Shown here in pieces: positions 16,870 through 25,800 of a stretch of DNA of 27,713 nucleotides. The DNA is taken from positions 1-27,713 of the forward strand of contig JBFIPX010000024.1 of assembly GCA_041609895.1 (NCBI GenBank), given 5' to 3'. The notes beneath the pieces are model-generated. The model made no database searches. It was not told where the DNA came from and worked only from the letters and a program-made list of their open reading frames with translations. Made by a program: the position numbers and the translations under genes. Every line of letters starts with the position of its first letter. Position 1 is the first letter of the stretch. The stretch comes from JAHHLP01 sp041609895 (GTDB lineage Bacteria > Bacteroidota > Rhodothermia > Rhodothermales > JABDKH01).

Positions 16870-18024
16870 TCACTGATACTTCTCGTCGATCAAGGAGAAG
16901 ATGCGACGGAACCTTGGGAGGTTGTCCTCTGCATCCCATGAGAAGTACACCATGACAGCCTTGCCCACCACGTGGTCCATGGGGACGTAGCCCCAAAAGC
17001 GACTATCCTCCGAGTTATCGCGGTAGTCTCCCATCACAAAAAAGTAATCCTGCCCGAAGGTGTACGTCGAGACGGGCTGCCCTTCAACCAGAAACTCACC
17101 GTTTTCTCCTCGGCCTGTGGTCTTCCTCTCGAACCGACGAATCGCTGGCTCGAAGAACGACCAGTTCTCCTCCGTTAGTTCGTACGACAGCCCCTCGCCC
17201 GGTATCACGATAGGCCCGTAATTATCGGTGGTGAAGTTGTTACCCTCGGGGTATAATCGCTTTGCCAGTTCTGCGCTCGGCGGAGCGATATATGGCTCGA
17301 CGCGCTCGACCCACGGCCATTCTTCAATCTCCTTGATTGCCGACGGCGTTGCAACCACCTGTACCAGGAGTTGGTCGGGTGCATAGCGCACCTGGGTTTG
17401 CGGATCAATCCCGAGCTGAGTAAGGGCAGACTGCGACAATCGGACCCGCGGATCTGTCTTGTACACGTTCCACCACTGCTGCATATCCGACGCAAGCGGA
17501 ACCGGCCCGCCATCGATATGCACGACCTTGTTGATCAAGGAAAGGGTCTCTCCCGGAAGCCCCATGACACGTTTAATGTAGTGCGTCTTACGGTCTACCG
17601 GATGTTCGCGGTCGTCCGGCCAGTTGAATACGATAGCATCACCACGCTGCACCTCTGAAAAGCCAGGGAAGCGGGTGTGCGGCAGATTCAGACCCGGCAG
17701 GTAAATCTGGGTAAAAGGAATCCCAAGCGTCATCGGCGTCCGCGTACCGTAGTGCAGCTTTGATACGAACAGGTAGTCGCCGACGAGAAGATTCTTCTCC
17801 ATCGACGGTGTGGGAATCCTGAAGAGGTCGAAAATCAGCGTGCGGACAATCAGCATGAAAACGGCCGCAAACAAGAGCGCATCGAACCACTCCCTGAATT
17901 TTGACTTCGGCTTGCGGTCACCTTGTCCGTTCTCCCGAGGCGATCCAGAAGAGGATCCTTGGGTTCGACTGGAATCGCGCCGCGACTTCTTGCGGCGCTG
18001 GGACTTGAGTATCTCGGAGGCCAA
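16870..18024 (-). CDS. lepB: Signal peptidase I
   Basis: 384 residues from a TTG at 18024, the only plausible start, since a stop lies 3 codons upstream and the next Met is inside the membrane helix. A strongly basic, Ser-rich cytoplasmic tail (1-42) precedes one membrane helix (about 46-66). The catalytic Ser74 is in RIPTPSMEKNLLVGDYLFVSK and Lys151 in HYIKRVMGLPGE. Box E is GDYRDNSEDSRFWG near 333. Between boxes D and E is a large insert of over 150 residues, common in Bacteroidota signal peptidases. It cleaves signal peptides of exported proteins. Last gene of the run, 64 bp after the exported orphan gene. Confidence 0.95.
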   Translation of the reverse strand: MASEILKSQRRKKSRRDSSRTQGSSSGSPRENGQGDRKPKSKFREWFDALLFAAVFMLIVRTLIFDLFRIPTPSMEKNLLVGDYLFVSKLHYGTRTPMTLGIPFTQIYLPGLNLPHTRFPGFSEVQRGDAIVFNWPDDREHPVDRKTHYIKRVMGLPGETLSLINKVVHIDGGPVPLASDMQQWWNVYKTDPRVRLSQSALTQLGIDPQTQVRYAPDQLLVQVVATPSAIKEIEEWPWVERVEPYIAPPSAELAKRLYPEGNNFTTDNYGPIVIPGEGLSYELTEENWSFFEPAIRRFERKTTGRGENGEFLVEGQPVSTYTFGQDYFFVMGDYRDNSEDSRFWGYVPMDHVVGKAVMVYFSWDAEDNLPRFRRIFSLIDEKYQ

Positions 18025-18088
18025 GTTTGTTCAGGCTGGATAGCGGAAAGAGATCGTTCTACGGTGGAATGTCCGTGAACGTTTCTAT

Positions 18089-18892
18089 TTATTCACGTGC
18101 TTCGTCGTTTCGTGGTGGCAGAATGGGGCGGTTCATTCCGGGACTGGAAATCGGCTCGAGAAAGAAAACTTCCCCGTTGAAGCCGGCGCGGTACCATTGC
18201 ACCAGTTCATCGTCGTAGTAATAGTCGACGTAGGGTGCCCGGCGATCCGAGGTCAAAAGGGGGCTCAGAAACAGGTCGCGGATTTGCAGCAGCTTGGTTG
18301 CGTGCTCGACAACAGTCGAGGCAACCACGCCCCTCTCAAACGGACCATTTACGTCGGTGATGATCAGTGGGATGGTGTCGTTTAGAACAAACCAGTATTC
18401 GAATTCGAAGATTTCGCCTTCGCCGATTCCGGCGCGCGCATCGAAGTCACCGAGAGTCCGCGTTGGTTTTCCAAAATGCTCCTGCAATCGAGCCCGGATG
18501 TCGCGCGTCATCATGGTGTCTAGCGGAGTCACCCTGTCGTTTCCGAGAAACACCCAGTTGCGGTCCGAGAATTCCTTTCGAAACCAACTTTGCCCCAGTT
18601 TGGGCACGCGCTGCCATCGTTGCACTTGCATGACCGATACCGGCTCAGATCCGACCGCAGAGTCCGATGTGGCGGACCGTAGACCGCGAACCGTATCAAG
18701 CGGTGCCGGCAAAAACCTCGGCGGCCGAATTGCGTAGCGGCCTCCATTCGATTTGAGGTGTTGCTGGACCTCTCGAAGCATCTGTTGCCTTCGGTAGATG
18801 TCCACGATGCTCTGCCCCGACGCATCCACCGGCGGAGTTATCATGTAGATCGCGAGCGCGCACCACGATATGACCATACAGCGGCGAAACAC
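18089..18892 (-). CDS. Exported protein of unknown function
   Basis: 267 residues from GTG 18892, 11 bp after lepA. An ATG at 18877 is possible, but the GTG start supplies the Arg-Arg of a signal peptide (MFRRCMVISWCALAIYM, cleavage likely around DASG at 24-27). The mature part is rich in aromatic residues, including FEFEYWFVLND (near 163-173) and YVDYYYDDELVQWYRAGFNG near the C-terminus, and ends in a Pro/Arg/acidic tail. I recognise no family. There is no lipobox Cys at the cleavage region. Its place between lepA and lepB suggests a periplasmic or outer-membrane-associated role connected with export, but this is only context. Confidence 0.7.
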   Translation of the reverse strand: MFRRCMVISWCALAIYMITPPVDASGQSIVDIYRRQQMLREVQQHLKSNGGRYAIRPPRFLPAPLDTVRGLRSATSDSAVGSEPVSVMQVQRWQRVPKLGQSWFRKEFSDRNWVFLGNDRVTPLDTMMTRDIRARLQEHFGKPTRTLGDFDARAGIGEGEIFEFEYWFVLNDTIPLIITDVNGPFERGVVASTVVEHATKLLQIRDLFLSPLLTSDRRAPYVDYYYDDELVQWYRAGFNGEVFFLEPISSPGMNRPILPPRNDEARE

Positions 18893-18903
18893 AATAGGCC
18901 GCC

Positions 18904-20709
18904 TCAGTCATTCATTGATAGAACGGCCAGAAACGCTTCCTGCGGCACCTCGACACTGCCCACCTGCTTCATGCGCTTCTTTCCTTCCTTCTGCTTCTCA
19001 AGGAGTTTTCGCTTACGCGATATGTCGCCGCCGTAGCATTTGGCGGTCACGTCCTTGCGCATGGCCTTCACGGTTTCACGCGCAATCACTCGGCTACCGA
19101 TGGCTGCCTGTAAAGCGACCTCAAACATCTGCCTTGGGATCAGCTCTTTGAGTTTCTTGACCAGCTTACGGCCCATCTCATACGCCTTGTCCCGGTGAAC
19201 AATGGTCGACAGCGCATCGACCGGATCGCCATTGATCATGACTTCGAGACGCACAAGCTCACTTGACCGGAACTTGGTGAACTCATAATCGAACGAAGCG
19301 TAGCCGCGGCTTATTGTCTTGAGTTTGTCATAAAAGTCGAACACGATCTCGGACAGTGGCAGCTCATACTCGAGGTTCGCACGCTCGGTGTCTAGATAAG
19401 TAGTGTTGATGTACGTGCCACGGCGCTCCTGGCAGAGCGTCATCAGGCCGCCGATGTATTCGGAAGGAGTAATGATCTCAGCCTTCACGAACGGCTCTCG
19501 AATCTCCTCAATGTCGCCTACAGTCGGCATGTTGTTTGGGTTGTCGACGCCGACGACCGAGCCGTCCTTTTGCTCCACTTCATACTTGACGTTTGGGACG
19601 GTTGTGATGATGTTCAATCCAAACTCCCTATCCAAGCGCTCCTGCACAATCTCCATATGCAGCAATCCCAGGAACCCGACTCGAAACCCGAATCCCAGCG
19701 CCGCCGACGTTTCCGGCTCGTATGTAAGCGATGCATCGTTGAGCCGGAGTTTGTCGAGCGATGCACGCAAGTCTTCGAAATCATCCGTACTGGTTGGAAA
19801 TACCCCGCTGAACACCATCGGCTTTACCTCACGGAAACCGGAAATTGATGCCGACGCGGGATTGGATACAAGTGTAATCGTGTCGCCAACGCGCGTATCA
19901 CGAACGTCCTTCACCGAACCGATCACGTAGCCCACCTCGCCAGCTCTGAGTGTCTTGGTGGGTTCCATGTTCATGCGCAGAACTCCGATCTCCTCGGCGT
20001 CATACTCTTTTCGGTTCGACATGAACTTCATCTCGTCGCCTTTCCTGAGTGTTCCGTCGAAGATGCGTACGTAGGCGATCGCCCCTCGGTACGTGTTAAA
20101 GACAGAGTCGAATATCAGGGCCTTCAGGGGAGCCTCCGGATCGCCCGAAGGCGAGGGTATCCTGGCCACGATCTGATCCAGGAGCTGCTGTACGCCTTCT
20201 CCCGTCTTTGCGCTGATCCGCAAAACGTCTTCCGCTTGTTCACCGATGAGATTCTCGATGGACTGTGCCACGACGTCGGGTCGGGCACCGGGAAGGTCGA
20301 CCTTGTTCAGAACGGGGATGATCTCGAGGTCATTCTCAACAGCCAGGTAGAGATTCGAAATGGTCTGTGCCTCGATTCCCTGCGCAGCATCTACCACCAA
20401 TACCGCACCTTCGCAAGCGTTCAGCGCGCGAGAGACCTCATACGAAAAGTCGACGTGGCCCGGCGTGTCAATCAGGTTGAGTGTGTACTCTTCGCCATCC
20501 GGGCTTTTGTAGTTCATCCGGATCGCATGGCTCTTGATCGTAATGCCACGCTCCCGCTCGAGATCCATGCTGTCGAGAACCTGGGCGTGCAGCTCTCTAT
20601 CGGACAACGTCCCTGTCGCCTCAAGCAGCCGATCCGCGAGCGTACTCTTGCCGTGATCGATGTGGGCGATTATGCAGAAGTTGCGGATGCGGCTTTGGTA
20701 CGACGACAT
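18904..20709 (-). CDS. lepA: Elongation factor 4 (LepA), ribosome back-translocase GTPase
   Basis: 601 residues, the normal length. GTPase motifs: AHIDHGKSTLADRLL (G1, near 15), RGITIKSHAI (switch I), DTPGHVDFSYE and NKVDLPGA. Elongation-factor domain II and two EF-G-like alpha/beta domains follow. The LepA-specific C-terminal domain is marked by CYGGDISRKRKLLEKQKEGKKRMKQ (about 563-587; conserved YGGD and KxLLxKQKxGKKRM). It binds stalled or mistranslocated ribosomes and helps 30S maturation. It lies 18 bp after lspA. Association with lepB in one operon is ancient, here interrupted by one exported orphan gene. Confidence 0.97.
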   Translation of the reverse strand: MSSYQSRIRNFCIIAHIDHGKSTLADRLLEATGTLSDRELHAQVLDSMDLERERGITIKSHAIRMNYKSPDGEEYTLNLIDTPGHVDFSYEVSRALNACEGAVLVVDAAQGIEAQTISNLYLAVENDLEIIPVLNKVDLPGARPDVVAQSIENLIGEQAEDVLRISAKTGEGVQQLLDQIVARIPSPSGDPEAPLKALIFDSVFNTYRGAIAYVRIFDGTLRKGDEMKFMSNRKEYDAEEIGVLRMNMEPTKTLRAGEVGYVIGSVKDVRDTRVGDTITLVSNPASASISGFREVKPMVFSGVFPTSTDDFEDLRASLDKLRLNDASLTYEPETSAALGFGFRVGFLGLLHMEIVQERLDREFGLNIITTVPNVKYEVEQKDGSVVGVDNPNNMPTVGDIEEIREPFVKAEIITPSEYIGGLMTLCQERRGTYINTTYLDTERANLEYELPLSEIVFDFYDKLKTISRGYASFDYEFTKFRSSELVRLEVMINGDPVDALSTIVHRDKAYEMGRKLVKKLKELIPRQMFEVALQAAIGSRVIARETVKAMRKDVTAKCYGGDISRKRKLLEKQKEGKKRMKQVGSVEVPQEAFLAVLSMND

Positions 20710-20727
20710 TGCTGCGACGGATGAGGG

Positions 20728-21516
20728 CTAGGCTCGGGTCGCGGGGTCCGCCGGTGGCGGAGCGGTGTCATCCGGCTGCGGGTCACTTCGGACCTCAGAC
20801 ATGCTTTCCTTCGCGGACACCGCACTCCGTAGGTCTTCGGCCTCAGCGATGTTTGCGCGATCTGTGTCTTTCTTTGCAGCCAGTCCGTCAACAGAAGCCC
20901 ATGGTGAGGCTAGGCCTGCGCTGCTCGACTCCTCGGGTGCCTGCACGACTTCACCTCCATGAAACGCTTCCTTCGCTTCGGCGCGAGCCTGACGGCTGTG
21001 GAAGGCCTTTTGGAAAACGAGTATGCCGACGACACCTACCACGATCGACATATCAGCCACGTTCCAGATCGGAAAAAGCGCAATGTACTTACCCCCGAGC
21101 AGCGGTATGGACTCGGGGAGGTAGCCCCTCCACACATTCACGTGGATGAAATCAACGACACGACCCTGGAAGAATGGCTCGCCGTAGATCAACGCACCGT
21201 AGAACACTCGATCGACAATATTTCCCAGTGCACCGCCCAAAACAAGGGCAAGGCTCGTCCGGTACGGCGCATATCCCTTTCGAATCGAAATCAGGTAGAA
21301 TAAAATTACGGCCGTCGCGAAGATCGAGAAGTAGGTGATGAGAGACTTCGGCCCGAATGTAATACCGAACGCCATGCCCGGATTCTCCGTATAGGTCAGG
21401 CTGAGCCAATCGCCGATCAGCGGAATGCTCTGTGAGCGATACATCGTCTGCACGACCAGCATCTTGGTTGCCTGGTCGAGCGCCAAAATCACTCCTGTAA
21501 GCCAGAGTACGCGCAT
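20728..21516 (-). CDS. lspA: Lipoprotein signal peptidase with long acidic C-terminal tail
   Basis: 262 residues; the first about 172 are a standard four-helix LspA. Conserved blocks: ILALDQATK (10-18), TENPGMAFG (43-51), GGALGNIVDRV (94-104), VVDFIHV (120-126) and WNVADMSI (151-158). The aspartates of the last three blocks (Asp102, Asp122, Asp155) include the catalytic pair. It removes signal peptides from prolipoproteins after lipidation. Unusually, about 90 hydrophilic residues follow the last helix (about 173-262), rich in Ala, Glu, Asp, Ser and Pro; these should lie in the cytoplasm and are probably disordered. Start ATG 21516 lies just after a strong hairpin downstream of the DksA-like gene. 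Confidence 0.94.
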   Translation of the reverse strand: MRVLWLTGVILALDQATKMLVVQTMYRSQSIPLIGDWLSLTYTENPGMAFGITFGPKSLITYFSIFATAVILFYLISIRKGYAPYRTSLALVLGGALGNIVDRVFYGALIYGEPFFQGRVVDFIHVNVWRGYLPESIPLLGGKYIALFPIWNVADMSIVVGVVGILVFQKAFHSRQARAEAKEAFHGGEVVQAPEESSSAGLASPWASVDGLAAKKDTDRANIAEAEDLRSAVSAKESMSEVRSDPQPDDTAPPPADPATRA

Positions 21517-21543
21517 TCTATGCGGATCGATTTAGACACAAAC

Positions 21544-21569
21544 GAGGCGGTACCATACGGTGCCGCCTC
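21544..21569 (-). terminator. Strong hairpin (terminator or attenuator) between DksA-like gene and lspA
   Basis: GAGGCGG-TACC pairs with GG-TG-CCGCCTC to give an 11-bp stem (one G-U pair) closed by a 4-nt loop. On the minus strand it begins 30 bp after the stop of the DksA-like gene and is followed by GTTTGTGTCT, a modest T-rich tract. It ends 28 bp before the lspA start, so it may end the upstream transcript or partly attenuate read-through. Confidence 0.6.
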
Positions 21570-21598
21570 CATTTGGTTGTCCCTGCGTTGAACGGTAG

Positions 21599-22810
21599 CT
21601 ACCTCTTCTGTTGACGCTTGGCGTCAATAGAGATTTCGGTGTGGGGTACTGCCTCGAGCCGCTCCTTGGAGATCGGGTTACCCGTCACTTTGCAAATGCC
21701 GTAGGTGCGGTTCTCGATTCGCTCGAGGGCGCGATCTAGATAGCCGACGAACTTCTGCTGACGAGCAACCATCATATAGAGCTTCTCGCGTTCCATCGCG
21801 TCCGTTCCGGCATCTGCCATGTGGAAGCTGTAGGCCGTGTCATTCTCCGACTGCTCACGGGAGTCCGCAAGCTGACTCTTAAGACTGTCGATGTCCTCCA
21901 CGGCAGATCGGCGCCGATCGAGGATGAGCTTGCGAAAATGGTCGAGCTCCGACTTTGAGAAGGGTGTCTTGATGACTTTCGGCACTTCCTGCCTCTTCCT
22001 GGTTGCTGCCGCAGTGCCCTTACCGTTGCGAGACGTTGCCTTTCGGCGAGTTGATTGCGTTGTCGGCTTCTTGGTCGCGGAGGTCTTCCTACCTGCCTTC
22101 CTACGGCTGGCAACCTTTTTAGACTCTGTCTTCTTGCGGGCTGCCGAAGTCTTCTTCACCGCAGGCTTCCTCGTGGTCTTCGTCTTTCTCGCCGATCCCT
22201 TCGCTGTGGACTTTCTCGCTGCACCCTTCTTTGCAGGAGACTTCCTTGCGGTCGACTTCTTAGCCGTCGATTTTCTGGTTGCTGCCTTCTTCTTGGGCGC
22301 CGCCTTCCTTACCGTCGTCTTGCGAGTCGTCGCCTTCCTCTTCGGAGCGGCCTTCTTACGGGTCGTCTTCCGGGCCGTGGTCTTCTTCTTGGCTGCCACC
22401 TTCCTTGCCGTCGTCTTGCGGGTCGTCGCCTTTTTCTTCGGAGCGGCCTTCTTACGGGTCGTCTTCCGGGCCGTGGTCTTCTTCTTGGCTGCCGACTTCC
22501 TTGCCGTCGTCTTGCGGGCCGTCGCCTTCCTCTTCGGCGCCGCCTTCCTCGCACTCGTCTTCCGAGCCGTCGCCTTCTTCTTCGGTGCGGCTTTCTTTCG
22601 CGTCGCCTTCGTGGAAGATGCCTTTCGCGACGTAGCCTTTTTTGCGGTCGGCTTGCGAGTCGTCGTCTTCTTCCTGAGGGATGCCTTCTTTCTCGTCGCT
22701 TTCTTAGCAGTCACTTTGCGGGTCCCAGCTTTCTTCTTCGGGGCTGCCTTCTTCGCTGACGTCTTCCGCGACTTTGACGTGCTCTTACTTGAAGTCTTTC
22801 TCGTTGCCAT
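21599..22810 (-). CDS. Histone-H1-like tail fused to a DksA/TraR-family domain lacking the zinc finger
   Basis: 403 residues from ATG 22810, preceded at 7 nt by GGGAG (22822-22818), one of the clearest ribosome sites in the window; an in-frame TTG at 22816 is less likely. Residues 1 to about 275 are almost only Lys, Arg, Ala, Thr, Ser and Pro, with repeats of the KKAAPKKKATARKTT type and almost no acidic residue: a histone H1/Hc1-like, presumably DNA-binding tail. Residues about 280-403 are a DksA-like domain: coiled coil, MADAGTDAMEREK near the tip (331-343), then YGICKVTGNPISKERLEAVPH (370-390). Only one of the four zinc Cys remains (Cys373), as in many Bacteroidota relatives. DksA proteins act in the RNA polymerase secondary channel. 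Located between ileS and lspA. Confidence 0.85.
   Translation of the reverse strand: MATRKTSSKSTSKSRKTSAKKAAPKKKAGTRKVTAKKATRKKASLRKKTTTRKPTAKKATSRKASSTKATRKKAAPKKKATARKTSARKAAPKRKATARKTTARKSAAKKKTTARKTTRKKAAPKKKATTRKTTARKVAAKKKTTARKTTRKKAAPKRKATTRKTTVRKAAPKKKAATRKSTAKKSTARKSPAKKGAARKSTAKGSARKTKTTRKPAVKKTSAARKKTESKKVASRRKAGRKTSATKKPTTQSTRRKATSRNGKGTAAATRKRQEVPKVIKTPFSKSELDHFRKLILDRRRSAVEDIDSLKSQLADSREQSENDTAYSFHMADAGTDAMEREKLYMMVARQQKFVGYLDRALERIENRTYGICKVTGNPISKERLEAVPHTEISIDAKRQQKR
22341..22532 (-). repeat. 96-bp tandem repeat inside the H1-like coding region
   Basis: Two adjacent 96-bp units (22341-22436 and 22437-22532) share an identical first 57 bp (22341-22397 and 22437-22493) and differ at only a handful of positions after that. 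Each encodes 32 residues of the Lys/Arg/Ala/Thr tail. Similar diverged half-units flank them. This points to growth by unequal exchange or slippage. Confidence 0.85.
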
Positions 22811-22817
22811 AGTCAAT

Positions 22818-22822
22818 CTCCC
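22818..22822 (-). promoter_or_regulatory. Ribosome binding site deciding the H1/DksA start
   Basis: GGGAG on the minus strand lies 7 nt before ATG 22810, favouring that start over the TTG at 22816, which would leave almost no spacing. Most other genes in the window have no such site. Confidence 0.65.
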
Positions 22823-22842
22823 ATCAAATAAGTGCAGGACGA

Positions 22843-25800
22843 CTACCGTCTGTCGACACGCCGGACTGCAACCGTAAATTCCTCGCCATCAATCTGAAAA
22901 ACCTCGACTAAGTCGCCGTCGGGATGGCTAGCCTCTTTTAACTCAAGTGCGAGGGTCTCGTTCCGAATCCACTCGGCATGGTGAGCAATCGCGCCACGCA
23001 AGGACTCAGTCGCATTATACCTGACCTCAATTCGATCAGTAACCTCGAAACCAGCCTGTTTTCGGAGGTTTTGGATTCGGTTCACTGACTCACGTGCCAG
23101 TCCCTCCTTGGCAAGCTCTTCGGTCACGCTGACGTCGAGCGCGGTGGTTACACCGCCCTCACTTTCCACGAGCCAGCCCTTTACTCCCTCGCTCACAATC
23201 ACGACATCATCCCGGCCTAGACGTATGGTCTGTCCGTCTACTTCAACTTCGCCGGATCCCTCACGAACGAACGACTCAATCTCCTCTTCACCCCATTCCC
23301 TGACCGCCGCATTCACAGGCTTCATCAGCTTGCCCAATCGCTTCCCGAGGGCCTGAAAGTTGGGCTTGGCCGAGCGGTGCACGACATCGGCGGACGACTC
23401 GATATATTCGAGTTTCTTTACGTTGACCTCGTCGAGGATGATTTCGCGAACGGCGTCGACATCTCTCCGATCCACTCCCTGCCCAACGACGACGAGGGCT
23501 CGCGCCAGCGGTTGCCGGACGTTGATGCCGCTGGTATTCCGCAGGCCCAGGATGATGGACGAGATTGTGCGAGCGAGCTGCATCCGATGCTCCAGAACGC
23601 GATCGATCATCGAACCCTCGCTTTCGGGATAGAGTGCAAGATGCACGGATTCAGGAAACTCGCGTGGAACCACCTGTGTCAGGCTTCGAAAGAGCCATTC
23701 GCTAAAAAAGGGCGCGATGGGACTCATCAGTTGAGCCACTGTAACCAGTACTTCATAGATGGTCTGATAGGCGGCCAATTTGTCTTCCGCCTTGCCGCTC
23801 TTCCAGAACCGCCTCCGCGAACGCCTGACATACCAATTCGACAACGCCTCAACCAAATCCTCGATCGCTCGAGCAGCTCGGGTAGGATTGTAGTCGGCAA
23901 GCGAGCTGTCGACTACGTCAGCTGCCGAATGAACTCTGCTCAGAATCCAGCGATCGAGTTCTGACCGGTCAGCAAGAGGCACCGGGTCCTCTTCATAGCA
24001 GAAGCCATCAATGTTGGCGTAAGTGGCGAAGAAGCTATAAGTATTCTCAAGGGTACTGAAGAACTTTCGCAGCGTGTCCTGAAGACCCCGCTCGGAGAAT
24101 TTGAGATTCTCCCATGGCGGGCTGTTACTCATCATGTACCACCGTACGACGTCGGCTCCATATCGATCAATCACATCGAACGGATCCACGGCGTTGCCTT
24201 TCGTCTTGGACATCTTGTCGCCGTTCTCGTCGAGGACAAGGCCATTCACGACAACGTTCCGGTAAGCTACAGAGTCGCGCACCAGGGCGGCTATCGCGTG
24301 TAGCGTGTAAAACCAACCTCGCGTTTGATCGACGCCTTCGGCGATGAAGTCGGCGGGAAAACTCTCCTCGAATGCCGCATCGTTCTCAAACGGATAGTGC
24401 CACTGTGCGAATGGCATGGCGCCGGAATCGAACCAGACGTCGATCAAATCCTCAACACGGCGCATCGTACCCCCGTCCGGTGCCGGCCACGTCAGGCTGT
24501 CCACAAAAGGTCGATGCAAATCAAGCTCATCATCTGTCGGCAATTCGTCGCCTACCTTTTCACGGAGCTCCGCGATCGATCCAATAACCTCGATGTAGTC
24601 GGATTCGGGGGCGTCGGACTGCCATATCGGCAAGGGTGTACCCCAAAACCTCCGCCGACTCAACGCCCAGTCGATATTGTTCTCCAGCCATTCCCCAAAT
24701 CGTCCTGTACCAATACCTTCAGGCTGCCAGTTAATCTGATTGTTTAATTCAATCAGTCGCTCCTTGATAGCCGTCGTGCGAATGAACCAACTTTCGACGG
24801 GATAGCTCATCAGTGGCGTTTCTTTACGCCAGTCGTGCGGGTAATTGTGCAAGTAGCTGTCGTGCCTATACAGGAGTCCGCGCGCCCGCAGATCGCGGTT
24901 GATGATCTTGTCGGCGTCCTTGAACCACTGCCCCGCAACCAGCGGCGCCTCGTCGGTGAAAGTGCCGTCCGGAGCGACGGGATTCACGAGCGGCAAGTTC
25001 TCACGCTGAGCGGTGAGAAAGTCCTCTGCTCCAAATGCCGGCGCCGTGTGGACGATGCCGGTACCATCCTCCGTGGAGACGTAGTCCGCAGGTACAACGC
25101 GCCATCCATCCTCAGCGACCCTGTCAACGAAGTAGTCGAACAGCGGTTCGTAACGCTCTCCTACAAGGTCGGCACCCTTATAGTCAGCCTCGACAACGTA
25201 TTCCTCGCGGAGCACTTCGAGCCGATCTTCTGCCAGAATCAATCGTTCCTGCCGACCATCTTCCTGCTGCACTCGAACCCGTACATATTTGATGCCGGGA
25301 CCAACGGCTAACGCCGTATTCGAAATAAGAGTCCATGGAGTCGTGGTCCACGCCAGGAAGAACGTGTCCTCCTGACCTGCTACCGGAAAACGAATGAATA
25401 CACTCGGATCCTGAACCTCGCGATAGCCCAGGCTTACTTCATGTGAAGACAGGACCGTGCCCGAACCCGGGCTGTACCACTGAATCTTATGCCCCTTGTA
25501 CAACAGGCCTTTCTTGTGGATTTGCTTCAGGAGCCACCATACACTTTCTATGTACTCGTTCCTATACGTTACATACGGATGATCCAGGTCAACCCAGTAA
25601 CCCATTCGCTGCGTCAAGTCGTCCCACAGCTCGGTATAGCGCGAGACGCTTTCGCGACAGGCGCGATTGTATTTGTCGATCCCGTAGGCTTGAACCTGAT
25701 CCCGGCCTTCAAGCCCCAACTCTTTTTCAACCTCGATCTCGACGGGCAGTCCGTGTGTGTCCCATCCCGCCTTGCGCGTCACGAGGTATCCTTTAGCGGT

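Noticed and set aside
22270..22620. Repeats that could be mistaken for a CRISPR array
   Set aside because: Units are contiguous, lack unique spacers, and code in frame for a 32-residue protein repeat.
21891..22877. Long open frame on the plus strand opposite the H1/DksA gene (328 codons)
   Set aside because: It is the mirror of a Lys/Arg/Ala-rich repeat and reads as a Phe/Ala/Val-rich repeat with no independent family signal. The minus strand has a good ribosome site and a recognisable DksA domain.
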